A DNA stretch of 64,000 bases from Pseudomonas sp. S35 (GCF_009866765.1 NZ_CP019431.1:6344001-6408000); one strand, 5' to 3'; positions 19,068-29,098 are shown, counted from the first letter of the stretch. Numbers and translations are program-made. Notes: generated by a model not told the origin, from the letters alone.

Positions 19068-19967
19068 ATGGAACGGCAACTGGACGCTTACTGCGCTCAC
19101 CTGCGCAACGAGCGCCAGGTGTCGCCCCATACGCTGGAGGCTTACCGGCGGGACTTGAACAAGGTCCTGGCGTACTGCGAAAAACAGCAGGTCACCAGTT
19201 GGAAAGCCCTGGACATCCAGAGCCTGCGCAGTCTGATCGCACGCCTGCACCAGCAAGGTCAGTCCTCGCGCAGCCTGTCACGCCTGCTGTCGGCGGTGCG
19301 GGGGCTCTATCACTACCTCAACCGCGAAGGCCTGTGCGACCACGACCCCGCCAATGGCCTGTCTCCACCCAAAGGAGAGCGGCGCCTGCCCAAGACCCTG
19401 GACACTGACCGCGCCCTGCAATTGCTGGACGGTGCCGTGGAGGATGACTTTCTCGCCCATCGCGATCAGGCCATCCTCGAATTGTTCTATTCCTCAGGCC
19501 TGCGCCTGTCGGAACTGACCGGCCTGAACCTCGACCAACTGGACCTGGCAGACGGCTTGGTGCAAGTGCTGGGCAAGGGCAGCAAGACCCGCGTGTTGCC
19601 GGTGGGCAGAAAGGCCCGCGAAGCCCTGCAACTGTGGTTGCCACTCAGGGCGCTGGCCAACCCGGCGGATGATGCGGTATTTATCAGCCAGCAAGGCCGG
19701 CGCCTCGGGCCACGGGCGATACAAATAAGGGTCAAGACCGCCGGCGAGCGCGAACTGGGCCAGAACCTGCACCCGCATATGCTGCGGCACTCGTTTGCCA
19801 GTCATATGCTGGAGTCATCCCAGGACCTGCGCGCCGTGCAAGAGCTGCTCGGCCACTCCGATATCAAGACCACGCAGATCTACACCCATCTGGACTTCCA
19901 ACACCTGGCAACGGTGTACGACAGCGCCCATCCACGGGCCAAACGCATCAAGGGCGGCGACTCATGA
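19068..19967 (+). CDS. xerC: Tyrosine recombinase XerC
   Basis: The 299-residue protein has a SAM-like N-terminal domain and a catalytic domain with [26 protein letters not shown] and nucleophile Tyr272. With XerD it resolves chromosome dimers at dif. It belongs to the dapF-DUF484-xerC-HAD operon and overlaps the next gene by four bases. Confidence 0.96.
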   Translation: MERQLDAYCAHLRNERQVSPHTLEAYRRDLNKVLAYCEKQQVTSWKALDIQSLRSLIARLHQQGQSSRSLSRLLSAVRGLYHYLNREGLCDHDPANGLSPPKGERRLPKTLDTDRALQLLDGAVEDDFLAHRDQAILELFYSSGLRLSELTGLNLDQLDLADGLVQVLGKGSKTRVLPVGRKAREALQLWLPLRALANPADDAVFISQQGRRLGPRAIQIRVKTAGERELGQNLHPHMLRHSFASHMLESSQDLRAVQELLGHSDIKTTQIYTHLDFQHLATVYDSAHPRAKRIKGGDS

Positions 19968-20659
19968 GTATCAAGCTGATCACTTTCGACCTGGACGACA
20001 CGCTCTGGGATAACGTGCCGGTCATCATCAGCGCTGAAGCGTCGATGCGTGAATGGCTGGCGGTCAATGCTTCCAAGGTAGGCGACTTGCCCCTGGAGCA
20101 TTTCGCCAGCCTGCGCCAACAGGTGTTGCAGCGTCACCCGGAGCTCAAACACCGCATCAGCGTGCTGCGCCACCGGGTGCTGATGCACGCCTTCGAGGAG
20201 GCCGGATACCCACAGCCACAAGCCACGGAGATGGCCGATGTGTGCTTCGAGGCCTTCATCCACGCACGTCACCAGCTCACCGTATTTCCCGAAGCCGAAC
20301 CGATGTTGCAGGCGCTGCGCCAGCACTTCCTGCTGGGGGTGATCACCAACGGCAACGCGGATGTGCAGCGCGTCGGCCTGGCGGACTATTTCCACTTTGC
20401 CTTGCGTGCGGAGGATATCGGCATCGCCAAGCCGGATGCGCGATTGTTCGAGGCAGCGTTGCAACGCGGTGGCGTCGATGCCAGTGCGGCGGTGCACGTC
20501 GGCGATCACCCAGGGGATGACATTGCCGGAGCCCAGCAGGCCGGGCTTCGCGCGGTGTGGTTCAACCCGACGGACAAAGCATGGGAAGCAGACAAGCGCC
20601 CGGATGCGCAGATTCGCAGTCTGACCGAGCTACCGGAATTGCTCCGCAAGTGGCAGTAA
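19964..20659 (+). CDS. HAD-family hydrolase (YigB-like)
   Basis: The 231-residue protein has the HAD nucleophile motif [10 protein letters not shown] (D9/D11), a helical cap, VITNGNAD, the K of [10 protein letters not shown], and [12 protein letters not shown]. coli YigB, in the same place after xerC, dephosphorylates FMN precursors; that role is plausible here. Its ATG overlaps the xerC stop (ATGA). Confidence 0.9.
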   Translation: MSIKLITFDLDDTLWDNVPVIISAEASMREWLAVNASKVGDLPLEHFASLRQQVLQRHPELKHRISVLRHRVLMHAFEEAGYPQPQATEMADVCFEAFIHARHQLTVFPEAEPMLQALRQHFLLGVITNGNADVQRVGLADYFHFALRAEDIGIAKPDARLFEAALQRGGVDASAAVHVGDHPGDDIAGAQQAGLRAVWFNPTDKAWEADKRPDAQIRSLTELPELLRKWQ

Positions 20660-20702
20660 CACATTGGGATAACCACAAGGTTCCAATAAATCATCAGGCA
20701 TG

Positions 20703-20733
20703 AAAAAGCCCGCAGCGACGGCGGGCTTTTTTA
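20703..20733. terminator. Bidirectional terminator between HAD gene and sutA
   Basis: AGCCCGC and GCGGGCT flank a seven-base loop, with A-run and T-run on the two sides. It serves both convergent units. Confidence 0.9.
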
Positions 20734-20750
20734 CAAGCAGGAAGCAGACC

Positions 20751-21077
20751 TCAGATAGGTCGGCTGCCGTACTTGTTATCCGGCTTCTTCGGTGGGTCGG
20801 CCACCACGTTAGCCTCGACTTCCTGCACTTTGCCGCCTTTAGCGAGGAACTCTTCCATCGCGCGGGCCAGGGCATCACGCTCTTTGTTCTTGGCTTCAAC
20901 GCTCGGCAATTCATCTACCGAAACAGCCGCCTTGGCTTTACCTTTGGCAGCCGGGGCAGGCGCATCATCGCCACCGTCGTCTTCAGCAACGTCATCAGCC
21001 GCCGCTTCAAGACCTTCTTCGGTGTCGTCTTCGTCACCTACTTCGAGTTCGTCGTTTTCCAGATCATCGTCGCTCAT
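20751..21077 (-). CDS. sutA: SutA, RNA-polymerase-binding regulator
   Basis: The 108-residue protein is very acidic for its first 45 residues (DDDLENDELEVGDEDDTEE), has an Ala/Pro/Lys linker, then a short helix (RDALARAMEEFLAKGG) and a C-terminal tail ending KYGSRPI. This is the layout of SutA, which binds RNA polymerase and supports transcription in slow-growing P. aeruginosa. Its position near amtB-glnK also agrees. Confidence 0.85.
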   Translation of the reverse strand: MSDDDLENDELEVGDEDDTEEGLEAAADDVAEDDGGDDAPAPAAKGKAKAAVSVDELPSVEAKNKERDALARAMEEFLAKGGKVQEVEANVVADPPKKPDNKYGSRPI

Positions 21078-21179
21078 GTTCTACCTCATGACTTGCGAAA
21101 AGCAGATTAGTTATAGCCCAGCTTTACCCTCTGTCGAGGCCACCGGGAAAAAATCAACATCCACTGGATAACCAGTGGC

Positions 21180-21605
21180 TTATGCCCCATCACCGTGCAA
21201 GGTGGCGAGGACTTTACGGGCACCGCCGTGATCACGGTGCTCGCCCAGATAAACCCCTTGCCAGGTCCCCATCGCCAAGCGGCCGGCCCTTACCGGCAAA
21301 CTCAGCTGGCAGCCCAGGAGACTGGCCTTGAAGTGCGCCGGCAGGTCGTCCGGACCTTCGTCGTTGTGCTCGAACCCGGTGCGGCCTTGCGGCACCAGCG
21401 AGTTGAAAAAACGCTCGAAGTCACGGCGAACCGCCGGGTCGGCATTCTCGTTGACGGTCAACGACGCCGAGGTGTGCTGCAACCACAGGTGCAACAGGCC
21501 CACACGACACGCCTTCAGTTCAGGCAAGCCGGCAAGCAACTCATCGGTCACCAGGTGAAAGCCCCGGGGCTTGGCCCGCAGGGTAATCAGGGTCTGTTGC
21601 CACAT
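21180..21605 (-). CDS. YjbQ/UPF0047 family protein
   Basis: The 141-residue protein has the family core [18 protein letters not shown] and [16 protein letters not shown], with conserved His/Glu/Asp residues that bind metal. Members have weak thiamin phosphate synthase activity; the true role is unclear. It stands alone between sutA and amtB. Confidence 0.9.
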   Translation of the reverse strand: MWQQTLITLRAKPRGFHLVTDELLAGLPELKACRVGLLHLWLQHTSASLTVNENADPAVRRDFERFFNSLVPQGRTGFEHNDEGPDDLPAHFKASLLGCQLSLPVRAGRLAMGTWQGVYLGEHRDHGGARKVLATLHGDGA

Positions 21606-21775
21606 ACAGTTCTCCGCCCATCGGCGCGCATTCTAGCGCGCTCTGGGAAAAAACAAAGTATCGAATATGCCTACATGCCTGTAAGACATTCGCACGCTGA
21701 AAAACGCCATGGGCGCCTCACCCCAAACTCAGCGCAAAAACCGGCACAGCGTGTTACGACTGACAAACATCAGAC

Positions 21776-21808
21776 AAAAAAATGCCCGGCAAGCCGGGCA
21801 TTTTTTTA
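21776..21808. terminator. Rho-independent terminator downstream of amtB
   Basis: The near-perfect hairpin AATGCCCGGC-AA-GCCGGGCATT has flanking A- and T-runs. It can end amtB transcription on the minus strand. Confidence 0.9.
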
Positions 21809-21815
21809 CGCATAC

Positions 21816-23153
21816 TTACAAGTTGTAGCCGCGTTCGTTGTGTTGTGCCAGGTCGAGGCCGACAGCCTCTTCCTCTTCGGTGACACGCAGGCCCATGACC
21901 ATGTCGAGCACCTTGAGGATGACGTAGGTGACGATCGCCGTGTAGATCACGGTGAAGCCGACACCTTTGCACTGGATCCAGACTTGAGCCGCGATATCGG
22001 TCACGGTGCCGAAGCCGCCCAATGCAGGGGCTGCAAATACACCGGTGAGGATGGCACCGACGATGCCGCCGATACCGTGCACGCCGAATGCGTCCAGGGA
22101 GTCGTCATAGCCCAGCTTGCGCTTGAGGCTGGTCGCGCAGAAGAAGCAGACCACACCGGCCACCAAGCCGATCACCAGGGCGCCCATCGGGCCAACAGTG
22201 CCGGCAGCCGGAGTAACGGCTACCAGGCCTGCGACCACACCCGAGGCGATACCCAGTGCGCTTGGTTTGCCGTGAGTGATCCACTCGGCGAACATCCAGC
22301 CCAGCGCGGCGGCGGCGGTGGCGATCTGAGTCACCAGCATCGCCATGCCGGCAGTGCCGTTGGCCGCAGCAGCGGAGCCGGCGTTGAAGCCAAACCAGCC
22401 GATCCACAGCATTGCCGCGCCCACCAGGGTGTAACCCAGGTTGTGCGGGGCCATCGGGGTGGTCGGGAAGCCTTTACGCTTGCCGAGCACGATGCACGCC
22501 ACCAGGCCAGCCACACCGGCGTTGATGTGCACCACGGTGCCGCCGGCGAAGTCCAGCACGCCCCAGTCCCACATCAGGCCGCCGTTGCCGCTCCAGACCA
22601 TGTGCGCGATCGGCGCATAGACCAGGGTGAACCAGATGCCCATGAAGATCAGCATCGCAGAGAACTTCATACGCTCGGCGAAGGCACCGACGATCAGCGC
22701 CGGGGTGATGATCGCGAAGGTCATCTGGAAGGTGATGAACACGGCTTCAGGGAACAACGCCGCAGGCCCGGTGATGCTGGCCGGGGTCACGCCCGCCAGG
22801 AACGCCTTGCCCATGCCGCCGAAGAAGGAGTTGAAGTTGACCACACCCTGTTCCATACCGGTGGTATCGAACGCAATGCTGTAGCCGTAGACGACCCACA
22901 GGATGCTGATCAGGCCGGTGATGGCGAAGCACTGCATCATCACCGACAGAATATTCTTGGAGCGGACCATGCCGCCGTAGAACAGCGCCAAGCCGGGGAT
23001 GGTCATGAACAGCACCAATGCGGTGGCGGTCAGCATCCAGGCGGTGTCGCCGGAGTTGAGGACTGGAGCAGCCACTTCGTCTGCCGCCATGGCCAGGCTT
23101 GGCATTACGATGGACAACAGGGCTCCGAGCCCTGCGAATTTACGCAGAGTCAT
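21816..23153 (-). CDS. amtB: Ammonium transporter
   Basis: The 445-residue protein has a signal peptide (TLRKFAGLGALLSIVMPSLAMA) and eleven transmembrane helices; the Amt signature with VHINAGVAGL and DAFGVHGIGG carries the two pore histidines. It imports ammonium and is blocked by GlnK. I chose ATG 23151-23153 because AGGAG precedes it and the signal peptide starts there. It is co-transcribed with glnK, 34 bp upstream. Confidence 0.96.
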   Translation of the reverse strand: MTLRKFAGLGALLSIVMPSLAMAADEVAAPVLNSGDTAWMLTATALVLFMTIPGLALFYGGMVRSKNILSVMMQCFAITGLISILWVVYGYSIAFDTTGMEQGVVNFNSFFGGMGKAFLAGVTPASITGPAALFPEAVFITFQMTFAIITPALIVGAFAERMKFSAMLIFMGIWFTLVYAPIAHMVWSGNGGLMWDWGVLDFAGGTVVHINAGVAGLVACIVLGKRKGFPTTPMAPHNLGYTLVGAAMLWIGWFGFNAGSAAAANGTAGMAMLVTQIATAAAALGWMFAEWITHGKPSALGIASGVVAGLVAVTPAAGTVGPMGALVIGLVAGVVCFFCATSLKRKLGYDDSLDAFGVHGIGGIVGAILTGVFAAPALGGFGTVTDIAAQVWIQCKGVGFTVIYTAIVTYVILKVLDMVMGLRVTEEEEAVGLDLAQHNERGYNL

Positions 23154-23187
23154 ATTGTTTTCTCCTGGGGCGTTGGGGTTTGGCGGC

Positions 23188-23947
<760 letters not shown>

Positions 23948-24208
23948 ATGCTCGCGCCCAAAGACCTCCTCGACGCCCTGAGCGGCCACGCCTCTCGCCT
24001 GTTCAGCGGTGACACCGCGCTGCCGCGCAATGAAATCGAAAGCCAATTCAAGGCCTTGCTGCAAAGCGGCTTCAGCAAACTCGACCTGGTGAGCCGGGAA
24101 GAATTCGACAGCCAGATGGTGGTGCTCGCCCGCACGCGTGCGCGGCTGGAGAGCCTGGAGGCGAAGGTGGCAGAGTTGGAAGCGCGGCTGACCAACACTG
24201 CCGAGTAA
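23948..24208 (+). CDS. ubiK: UbiK (BMFP/YqiC family) ubiquinone accessory factor
   Basis: The 86-residue protein is amphipathic at the N-terminus (APKDLLDALSGHASRLF) and has a C-terminal trimeric coiled coil (LEAKVAELEARL). UbiK aids ubiquinone biosynthesis in the Ubi complex. I chose ATG 23948 because the family starts there; the upstream extension is not conserved in character. Confidence 0.88.
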   Translation: MLAPKDLLDALSGHASRLFSGDTALPRNEIESQFKALLQSGFSKLDLVSREEFDSQMVVLARTRARLESLEAKVAELEARLTNTAE

Positions 24209-24225
24209 CTGAGGCAACTCGGTCA

Positions 24226-24320
24226 AAATGTGGGAGCGGGCTTGCTCGCGAATGCGCTGGATCAGTCAGCATCTTCGTGTCTGACAGACTGCATTCGCGA
24301 GCAAGCCCGCTCCCACATTT
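24226..24320. repeat. REP doublet (REPIN-like) between ubiK and comM
   Basis: AAATGTGGGAGCGGGCTTGC and its complement enclose about 35 bp; the stems extend over about 30 bp (through GCTCGCGAATGC). This REP class differs from the one after argH. Confidence 0.88.
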
Positions 24321-24433
24321 GTTTTGCGCTGCACCTCGGATACGTTCTGTAAAACCTCCCCCACGCTGCACTCCCCCACCTCATCTACCCTTGAAAAACC
24401 GCAGGAAGCGGCCGCCCATTTCAAGGAACGAGC

Positions 24434-25084
24434 ATGTCCCTCGCCATCGTCCACAGCCGCGCCCAGATCGGCGTCGAAGCCCCTGCCGTCACCGTCGAAG
24501 TGCATATGGCCAATGGCTTGCCGTCCCTCACACTGGTGGGTTTGCCCGAAACCGCCGTCAAGGAAAGCAAAGACCGCGTGCGCAGCGCCATCCTCAACTC
24601 GGCCCTGCAATACCCCGCGCGCCGCATCACCCTCAACCTCGCGCCCGCCGACCTGCCCAAGGACGGCGGGCGTTTTGATCTGGCGATTGCCCTGGGGATC
24701 CTCGCCGCCAGCGTGCAGGTGCCAGCGTTGATGCTCGATGACATTGAATGCCTGGGTGAGTTGGCGTTGTCCGGTGAAGTGCGTGCGGTGAAAGGCGTGC
24801 TACCGGCGGCTTTGGCGGCGCGCAAGGCCGGGCGCACCGTGATAGTGCCTCGGGCGAATGCCGAGGAGGCGTGCCTGGCGTCGGGGTTGAAGGTGATTGC
24901 GGTAGACCACTTGTTGCAAGTGGTGGCGCACCTCAATGGGCACGTGCCGATTGAGCCCTACAAGTCCGATGGTTTGCTGTACCTGAACAAACCCTACCCA
25001 GACTTGAGCGAAGTGCAGGGCCAACTGTCGGCAAAGCGCGCCCTGCTGATCGCCGCAGCGGGTGCGCATAACCTGTTCTTTTAA
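24434..25084 (+). pseudogene. comM: ComM (YifB), N-terminal part, cut by insertion
   Basis: Residues 1-214 match the N-terminal half of ComM: a LonB/ChlI-like fold (MSLAIVHSRAQIGVEAPAV, then GLPETAVKESKDRVR). The frame breaks after GAHNL, where the intact family continues into the Walker A segment; a TAA from the inserted element ends it. Joining 24434-25077 to 30930-31782 restores a 498-codon frame, the usual family length. ComM is a hexameric branch-migration helicase that helps natural transformation. Confidence 0.93.
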
Positions 25085-25099
25085 GCAACCATTAGACCC
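25076..25099. other. attL: TT core plus left 12-bp inverted repeat
   Basis: The core TT is at 25076-25077, ten bases separate it from the repeat ACCATTAGACCC at 25088-25099. The same repeat occurs inverted at 30905-30916. In a circular form the two would flank the core almost symmetrically, as in a recombinase attP. Confidence 0.7.
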
Positions 25100-25266
25100 C
25101 ATAAAAATCAGATCAAGGACTCAGAGTTGCTGGGTTAACGCAACGGGCTGGACTGCAAAATGTTCCCATTTAGCGTCATTTCCTTGCAAAACCCGCGAAA
25201 AGGAGAAAAGCTATGATCATAGGGGCAGAATGCTGGCCACAAACAAATCTGAATCCAAGGAAAGGG

Positions 25267-25294
25267 TTGACAAGCCTGTTTTTTGTGATAGATT
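25267..25294 (+). promoter_or_regulatory. Sigma-70 promoter before abiF leader
   Basis: A perfect -35 TTGACA (25267-25272) and a -10-like TAGATT (25289-25294) are 16 bases apart. The predicted start, about 25300-25302, is just before the hairpin at 25308-25342. Confidence 0.65.
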
Positions 25295-25299
25295 GAATC

Positions 25300-25350
25300 C
25301 CAACAACGCCCGATACGTCCTTTAACAAGGAAGTCATTGGGCTTTTTTTT
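25300..25350 (+). ncRNA. Candidate abiF-associated small RNA
   Basis: From the predicted start the RNA would be about 50 nt. GCCCGAT (25308-25314) pairs with ATTGGGC (25336-25342), including one G-U pair. An inner stem TCCTT/AAGGA (25318-25322 with 25327-25331) has a four-base loop. Eight T residues follow (25343-25350), so it ends like a terminator ten bases before the abiF ATG. A structured 'abiF RNA motif' upstream of abiF genes has been described computationally; I match it by position and shape, not by covariance model. Confidence 0.55.
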
Positions 25351-25359
25351 GGCAAAAAA

Positions 25360-26292
25360 ATGAGCTATTCAGAATACCTCAAGCCGCACATCGACCCAGT
25401 GGGGCTCATCCCCTTCCTCCAAGCCAAAGGTTTAACTGTCACTGACCCAAATCAAGCACAGTCAACTTTAGAGAATATCAATTACTTTAGATTTAAAATT
25501 TACCTTTGGCCATTCTACGACGAGGTCAATTCTTGCTATGAAGCAGGATCAACTTTTGAACATGGCGTAGAAATTTATAGATTTGATGAAGAACTGAGAA
25601 ATTTTTTATTTTCTATCATTGGCCGCATAGAGATTAAACTGCGAACTAAAGTTGACCAAGTAGTAACTGCACATACAGGAAACCCGTTTTGGTATCTGGA
25701 CGATGCACTTTTCGAAACCAATATAAACTCGGTAAGGTCTGGGCTTGCTTCTCAGTTCCAACAGTCTAGAATCCCATTCGCTCTACATTTCAAATCGACC
25801 TATTACAACAAAACCAACCCTGACTTCAAGCAACTCCCTCCGTTTTGGACAATCTCCGAACTGACAACTTTTGGGAATATAAAAACATTTTATAGTAGCT
25901 TGAAGAAAAATTTATTTGGAGCACCACCAAACAACAAGCTCGATCTATTGGCTAAAGAATTTGGTGCTCGAAACCTTAAAAATCTAAACAATTGGATTAC
26001 GTTAATTAGAGATATTCGGAACGTATGTGCCCACCACAATCGGGCTTGGAACGGAAACTATCGAGAACCGGTGGAAATCACTAACCTGTTCTCACCACAT
26101 TATTTGCCATCTCACCCAAACAGAATATATCATTTTTTGGGGCTGCTACACGTCATCAATAAGTCACTGAATTTAAACATAGCTATATGTCAGTTCGTAG
26201 TCGACCTTACAAACAAATATCCAGCAATAAAAGGGAAGCTAAGTTCGGCAGGATTTCCAACTGACTGGGAGTTGGACCCTTTTTGGACTTAA
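25360..26292 (+). CDS. AbiF/AbiD-family HEPN abortive-infection protein (Abi_2)
   Basis: The 310-residue protein matches the Abi_2 pattern: LIPFLQAKGL near the N-terminus, INYFRFKIYLWPFY at about 40-53, YRFDEELRNFLF at 73-84, RIEIKLRT at 89-96, and a C-terminal HEPN RNase motif R220-N-V-C-A-H225 (Rx4H). Such proteins stop phage growth by killing or arresting the host cell, probably by RNA cleavage. Base composition is far more AT-rich than the core. No clear ribosome site sits near the ATG; the hairpin and T-run directly upstream suggest control by the leader RNA. Confidence 0.82.
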   Translation: MSYSEYLKPHIDPVGLIPFLQAKGLTVTDPNQAQSTLENINYFRFKIYLWPFYDEVNSCYEAGSTFEHGVEIYRFDEELRNFLFSIIGRIEIKLRTKVDQVVTAHTGNPFWYLDDALFETNINSVRSGLASQFQQSRIPFALHFKSTYYNKTNPDFKQLPPFWTISELTTFGNIKTFYSSLKKNLFGAPPNNKLDLLAKEFGARNLKNLNNWITLIRDIRNVCAHHNRAWNGNYREPVEITNLFSPHYLPSHPNRIYHFLGLLHVINKSLNLNIAICQFVVDLTNKYPAIKGKLSSAGFPTDWELDPFWT

Positions 26293-26983
26293 AGACCTAG
26301 GTCGCCAAAGGTGCGGGGACTTGTACCCGTGCATTTGGGGGCCGGGTAGGTTCTTATGTGAAGGCAGGGGTCGCGTGCGTGTGTCTTGAAAACCCTAAGG
26401 GGTTTTCGCTTTGCTCTTAACTCTCAGCATTGCCGCGAAGCGGCTTCGCCTTTCTCGGCAAAGCTGCTCCTTCCTACCAAATCAGCAAAAAACGAAAATT
26501 TCGTTCACTGAGTTCTCAGAATAGAGCCTTTGCCGAATGAGGGCAGCGAGTCCCTTTCTCGGATTTAGGTCGAAATACACTCTCGCCTAAATTTTGAACA
26601 CTTTATGCCTGTGTAGTGCGGCATCTGGCACCCTGTTCAACACTGTTTCCAGCGGCTTGCGGGCTGATAACCAATTCCTTGCCAGTTCCCCGTTGTAGGA
26701 TCTTGCTTCGCGTAGTCCAACTATCTCCTGAAAAGGCTGGTTCGGCCTATTCCTAAACTACGGAAGGGCTAATACTGATTTTATAGTTATTGATTATTTT
26801 TCGGCAGAAGGTCTTGAAATAAAGTCTTGAGGTGATATAACTTTAATTACGTTGAACTGCTGTCATCAGTATCAACCCGAAGCCCAAATGGTTCTGCCAT
26901 TTGGGCTTCACTGTTTATAGCAACTTACCATTTCAATTCAAAAAGTCAAACCCTAGGCAATAAAAGCTTTTAGCTTTAGATGT
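26293..26983. other. Non-coding stretch of the element, candidate oriT region
   Basis: In 691 bp I find no plausible gene. Several hairpins are present: GAAAACCC-TAAG-GGGTTTTC at 26388-26407, GCCGC/GCGGC near 26432-26446, and the long one at 26879-26909. In an element with a Mob-like protein this could hold a transfer origin, but I cannot identify a nic site. Confidence 0.4.
26879..26909. terminator. Perfect 13-bp hairpin, probable terminator
   Basis: GAAGCCCAAATGG and CCATTTGGGCTTC flank a five-base loop. It lies about 75 bp downstream of the minus-strand HEPN gene. No long T-run follows on either strand, so termination is likely but not certain. Confidence 0.6.
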
Positions 26984-27703
26984 TTACAAAGTATTATTAA
27001 AAATATTGGTTTCAACAGCTTTGCCTTCCAATAGTTTAATTAATTCATCTATTTGGGCTGCTTGAACCGAACCAAAATCGATCTCATCGAAGAGCTTGGC
27101 AGCATTTAGCTTTACATGCTCGGGCACTGCTATTGATGACCTCAAGAACTCTAGTGCTTCTGCCTTTGCTTTTTCAGGGGAAATATTCAGTTCAAGTAGA
27201 CCCTCGATTCTCAAATGACTTAATGTGGCCCTACCTATTGCAGGGTCTGCCTTTTCGATTATATCAAGTAGATAAAGGCCGAAAGCCTGCCTCTTCGATT
27301 TTCCTGACTCATTCGATATTTCTTGCTGAACAATTAGTAAAGGGAGTCCGTCCTCTGCAATGTGAGCTGATGAACTAATATCTGCCCCCCTATGAACCAC
27401 GCTGTTTCTCAATTCTTTAAGGTACAGATAGTTGGCTTCTCCTTTTCCATTGGAGTCAAAATCCAAAGCCTCATACAGAATAGCCTTATATCGTTCGTGT
27501 GCTTTAGAGTCGGGCCCTTTGAAATCCTTAGCGAGAATTTCCGTTGCCGCCAGTAAGTTTGCGAGATACTGAGAGTAGTTAACTCTCAAATCTTTCTGGT
27601 CAGCTACCGAAAGCGGGCAGCGTATTCGAAGTGCATTTTTTATGGCTAGATTTTTTGCTTCGAAATACCATTTTATTCCTGATATGGCCTCTAATGCGTC
27701 CAT
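26984..27703 (-). CDS. HEPN-domain protein of unknown function
   Basis: The 239-residue protein is not a family I can name. Residues 90-108 include YLKELRNSVVHRG, a HEPN RNase signature (R99-N-x3-H104). The C-terminal half (about 150-235) is helical and charged. HEPN proteins are common in toxin-antitoxin and abortive-infection systems. It is AT-rich like its neighbours and stands alone between two non-coding stretches. Confidence 0.65.
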   Translation of the reverse strand: MDALEAISGIKWYFEAKNLAIKNALRIRCPLSVADQKDLRVNYSQYLANLLAATEILAKDFKGPDSKAHERYKAILYEALDFDSNGKGEANYLYLKELRNSVVHRGADISSSAHIAEDGLPLLIVQQEISNESGKSKRQAFGLYLLDIIEKADPAIGRATLSHLRIEGLLELNISPEKAKAEALEFLRSSIAVPEHVKLNAAKLFDEIDFGSVQAAQIDELIKLLEGKAVETNIFNNTL

Positions 27704-27899
27704 GTGTAGCCTCCATTGAATACGGTAGCCAAGCTACACTGGAGTTTATTTTCAGGTCAAATGGATTTTTGCTTTAGCGGGTCTCGGGTCGCAGACCTGA
27801 GCAAGTAGGAAGGTTGCCGATAGGCCAACCGTCAACTCCGGAGGAGTTGTCCTATCTTGAATTGCTTTTATTTTTTGACAGATACCCATTTACAAATGA

Positions 27900-27939
27900 A
27901 AAATATATGTTATTCATTTATATGAACAACATATATTTT
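27900..27939. promoter_or_regulatory. 12-bp inverted repeat before the mob-like gene
   Basis: AAAATATATGTT (27900-27911) and AACATATATTTT (27928-27939) form a perfect inverted repeat ending four bases before the ATG. It could be an operator for self-control or a relaxase binding site. A smaller AACTCC/GGAGTT hairpin lies at about 27834-27848. Confidence 0.55.
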
Positions 27940-27943
27940 GAAC

Positions 27944-28867
27944 ATGGCGAATAATTTAAGGAACTGGTTTGTACGTAGTGAAAGAGTTAAGGGCAGGCAC
28001 GCCGGAGTTATCAAATACGGAAAATATTTGACTGATCCGAATCATCCGAATCACAAAGGCAAAACAAGAGAGATAATTCCGATTTATGGGACGGTAGAAA
28101 GTTTCGTCAATGAGTGTGCTGGTGAAAGTGTAAGGCTTGATTTGACTAACTCGAAGAGTAAGGGCGGACGCCCTGTCGAGAGTTATGCCCAAAGTTTTAA
28201 CTTTGTGTTACCCCCAACTGTTCACAAACCAAGCAAAGAACAATGGAAGGCTGTTTTTAAAGATGTTATGTCTTCGATAGCTGAAAAAATAGGGTTAACA
28301 TCAACCTCGCAACTTAAAGGCAAAGTTTTTGCAAATGTGCATGACCAAGATAACCCGCACCTTAACGTAATGGTTTCAAGGGTTATCGACGGCAAGGCCA
28401 TAGCGAACCTTGACCAAAAGGCTGTGATTGGAGTCGCCAAGCGTTCGTTTACTGCCTCCGTGTTGAAACATTGCGGTTTAGACGTTTCTTCTTATACGCC
28501 GCTACAAACTAATCTGGGGAAGCGACAAGCAAACTGGCAGTTGCAGCAAAGAGCCGCTGAGAAAGCGACCAAGGATCAGGAGAAAGCAACAAAAAATGTT
28601 ATTGAACGGTTAGAAGATGAAATAGAAAATGCAAAAGAGTTACAAAGGCTTACGGCGATGCTTCAAAATCAAGTTTTTAAATGGATGGACGCTGTAGAGC
28701 AACAAGATAAAAAGCAGGAAGCTAGACAAGGAAACAGAATAAACAACACAATAAATAAAATTAACGACCTGAACATTGACCCTGAAACCGCTGTTCTTTT
28801 GGATAGCGTAGTTCAGCAGGCAGAAAACAAGGTCGGCAAGAAAATCACTATAGGAGCAAAAATATGA
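27944..28867 (+). CDS. Mob-like relaxase/replication-initiator family protein
   Basis: The product is 307 residues. Residues 133-141 read HDQDNPHLN, a variant of relaxase motif III (HxDxxNPHxH) with the last His replaced by Asn. Before it come GGRPVESYAQSFNFVLP, and after it a helical, Lys/Glu-rich C-terminus (about 190-260 coiled coil). This suggests a DNA-nicking protein for mobilisation, perhaps divergent or degenerate. I use ATG 27944 rather than the TTG two codons earlier. It overlaps the next gene by four bases. Confidence 0.6.
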   Translation: MANNLRNWFVRSERVKGRHAGVIKYGKYLTDPNHPNHKGKTREIIPIYGTVESFVNECAGESVRLDLTNSKSKGGRPVESYAQSFNFVLPPTVHKPSKEQWKAVFKDVMSSIAEKIGLTSTSQLKGKVFANVHDQDNPHLNVMVSRVIDGKAIANLDQKAVIGVAKRSFTASVLKHCGLDVSSYTPLQTNLGKRQANWQLQQRAAEKATKDQEKATKNVIERLEDEIENAKELQRLTAMLQNQVFKWMDAVEQQDKKQEARQGNRINNTINKINDLNIDPETAVLLDSVVQQAENKVGKKITIGAKI

Positions 28868-29091
28868 ACAAGAATGAAATAGATACAGTTAAAAATTATT
28901 TAATCAGTAGGCTTACCGAAATTAACGCTGAAATATGGGAGCGGGCCGGCAAAAAAAATCACCAAGCACGAAGTTTGAGCGACGATGAAAAATGGAAAAA
29001 CGAGGTACGCTCATCAACCCTCAATACAATTGCTTACGCATTAGAAAGAGAGCTTGATTCATTAGCAGAATTAAGTATAAAAGGGGCATAA
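28864..29091 (+). CDS. Small partner protein of the mob-like gene
   Basis: The 75-residue, helical, charged protein is not recognised. Its ATG overlaps the stop of the mob-like gene (ATGA), and GGAGC lies just upstream, so the two are translationally coupled. It may be an accessory protein of mobilisation. Confidence 0.6.
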   Translation: MNKNEIDTVKNYLISRLTEINAEIWERAGKKNHQARSLSDDEKWKNEVRSSTLNTIAYALERELDSLAELSIKGA

Positions 29092-29098
29092 AGCCCCG

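Noticed and set aside
25360..26292. AbiF-like gene as part of a restriction system
   Set aside because: No methyltransferase or restriction motifs occur in the element; the Abi_2 pattern and HEPN motif explain the protein.
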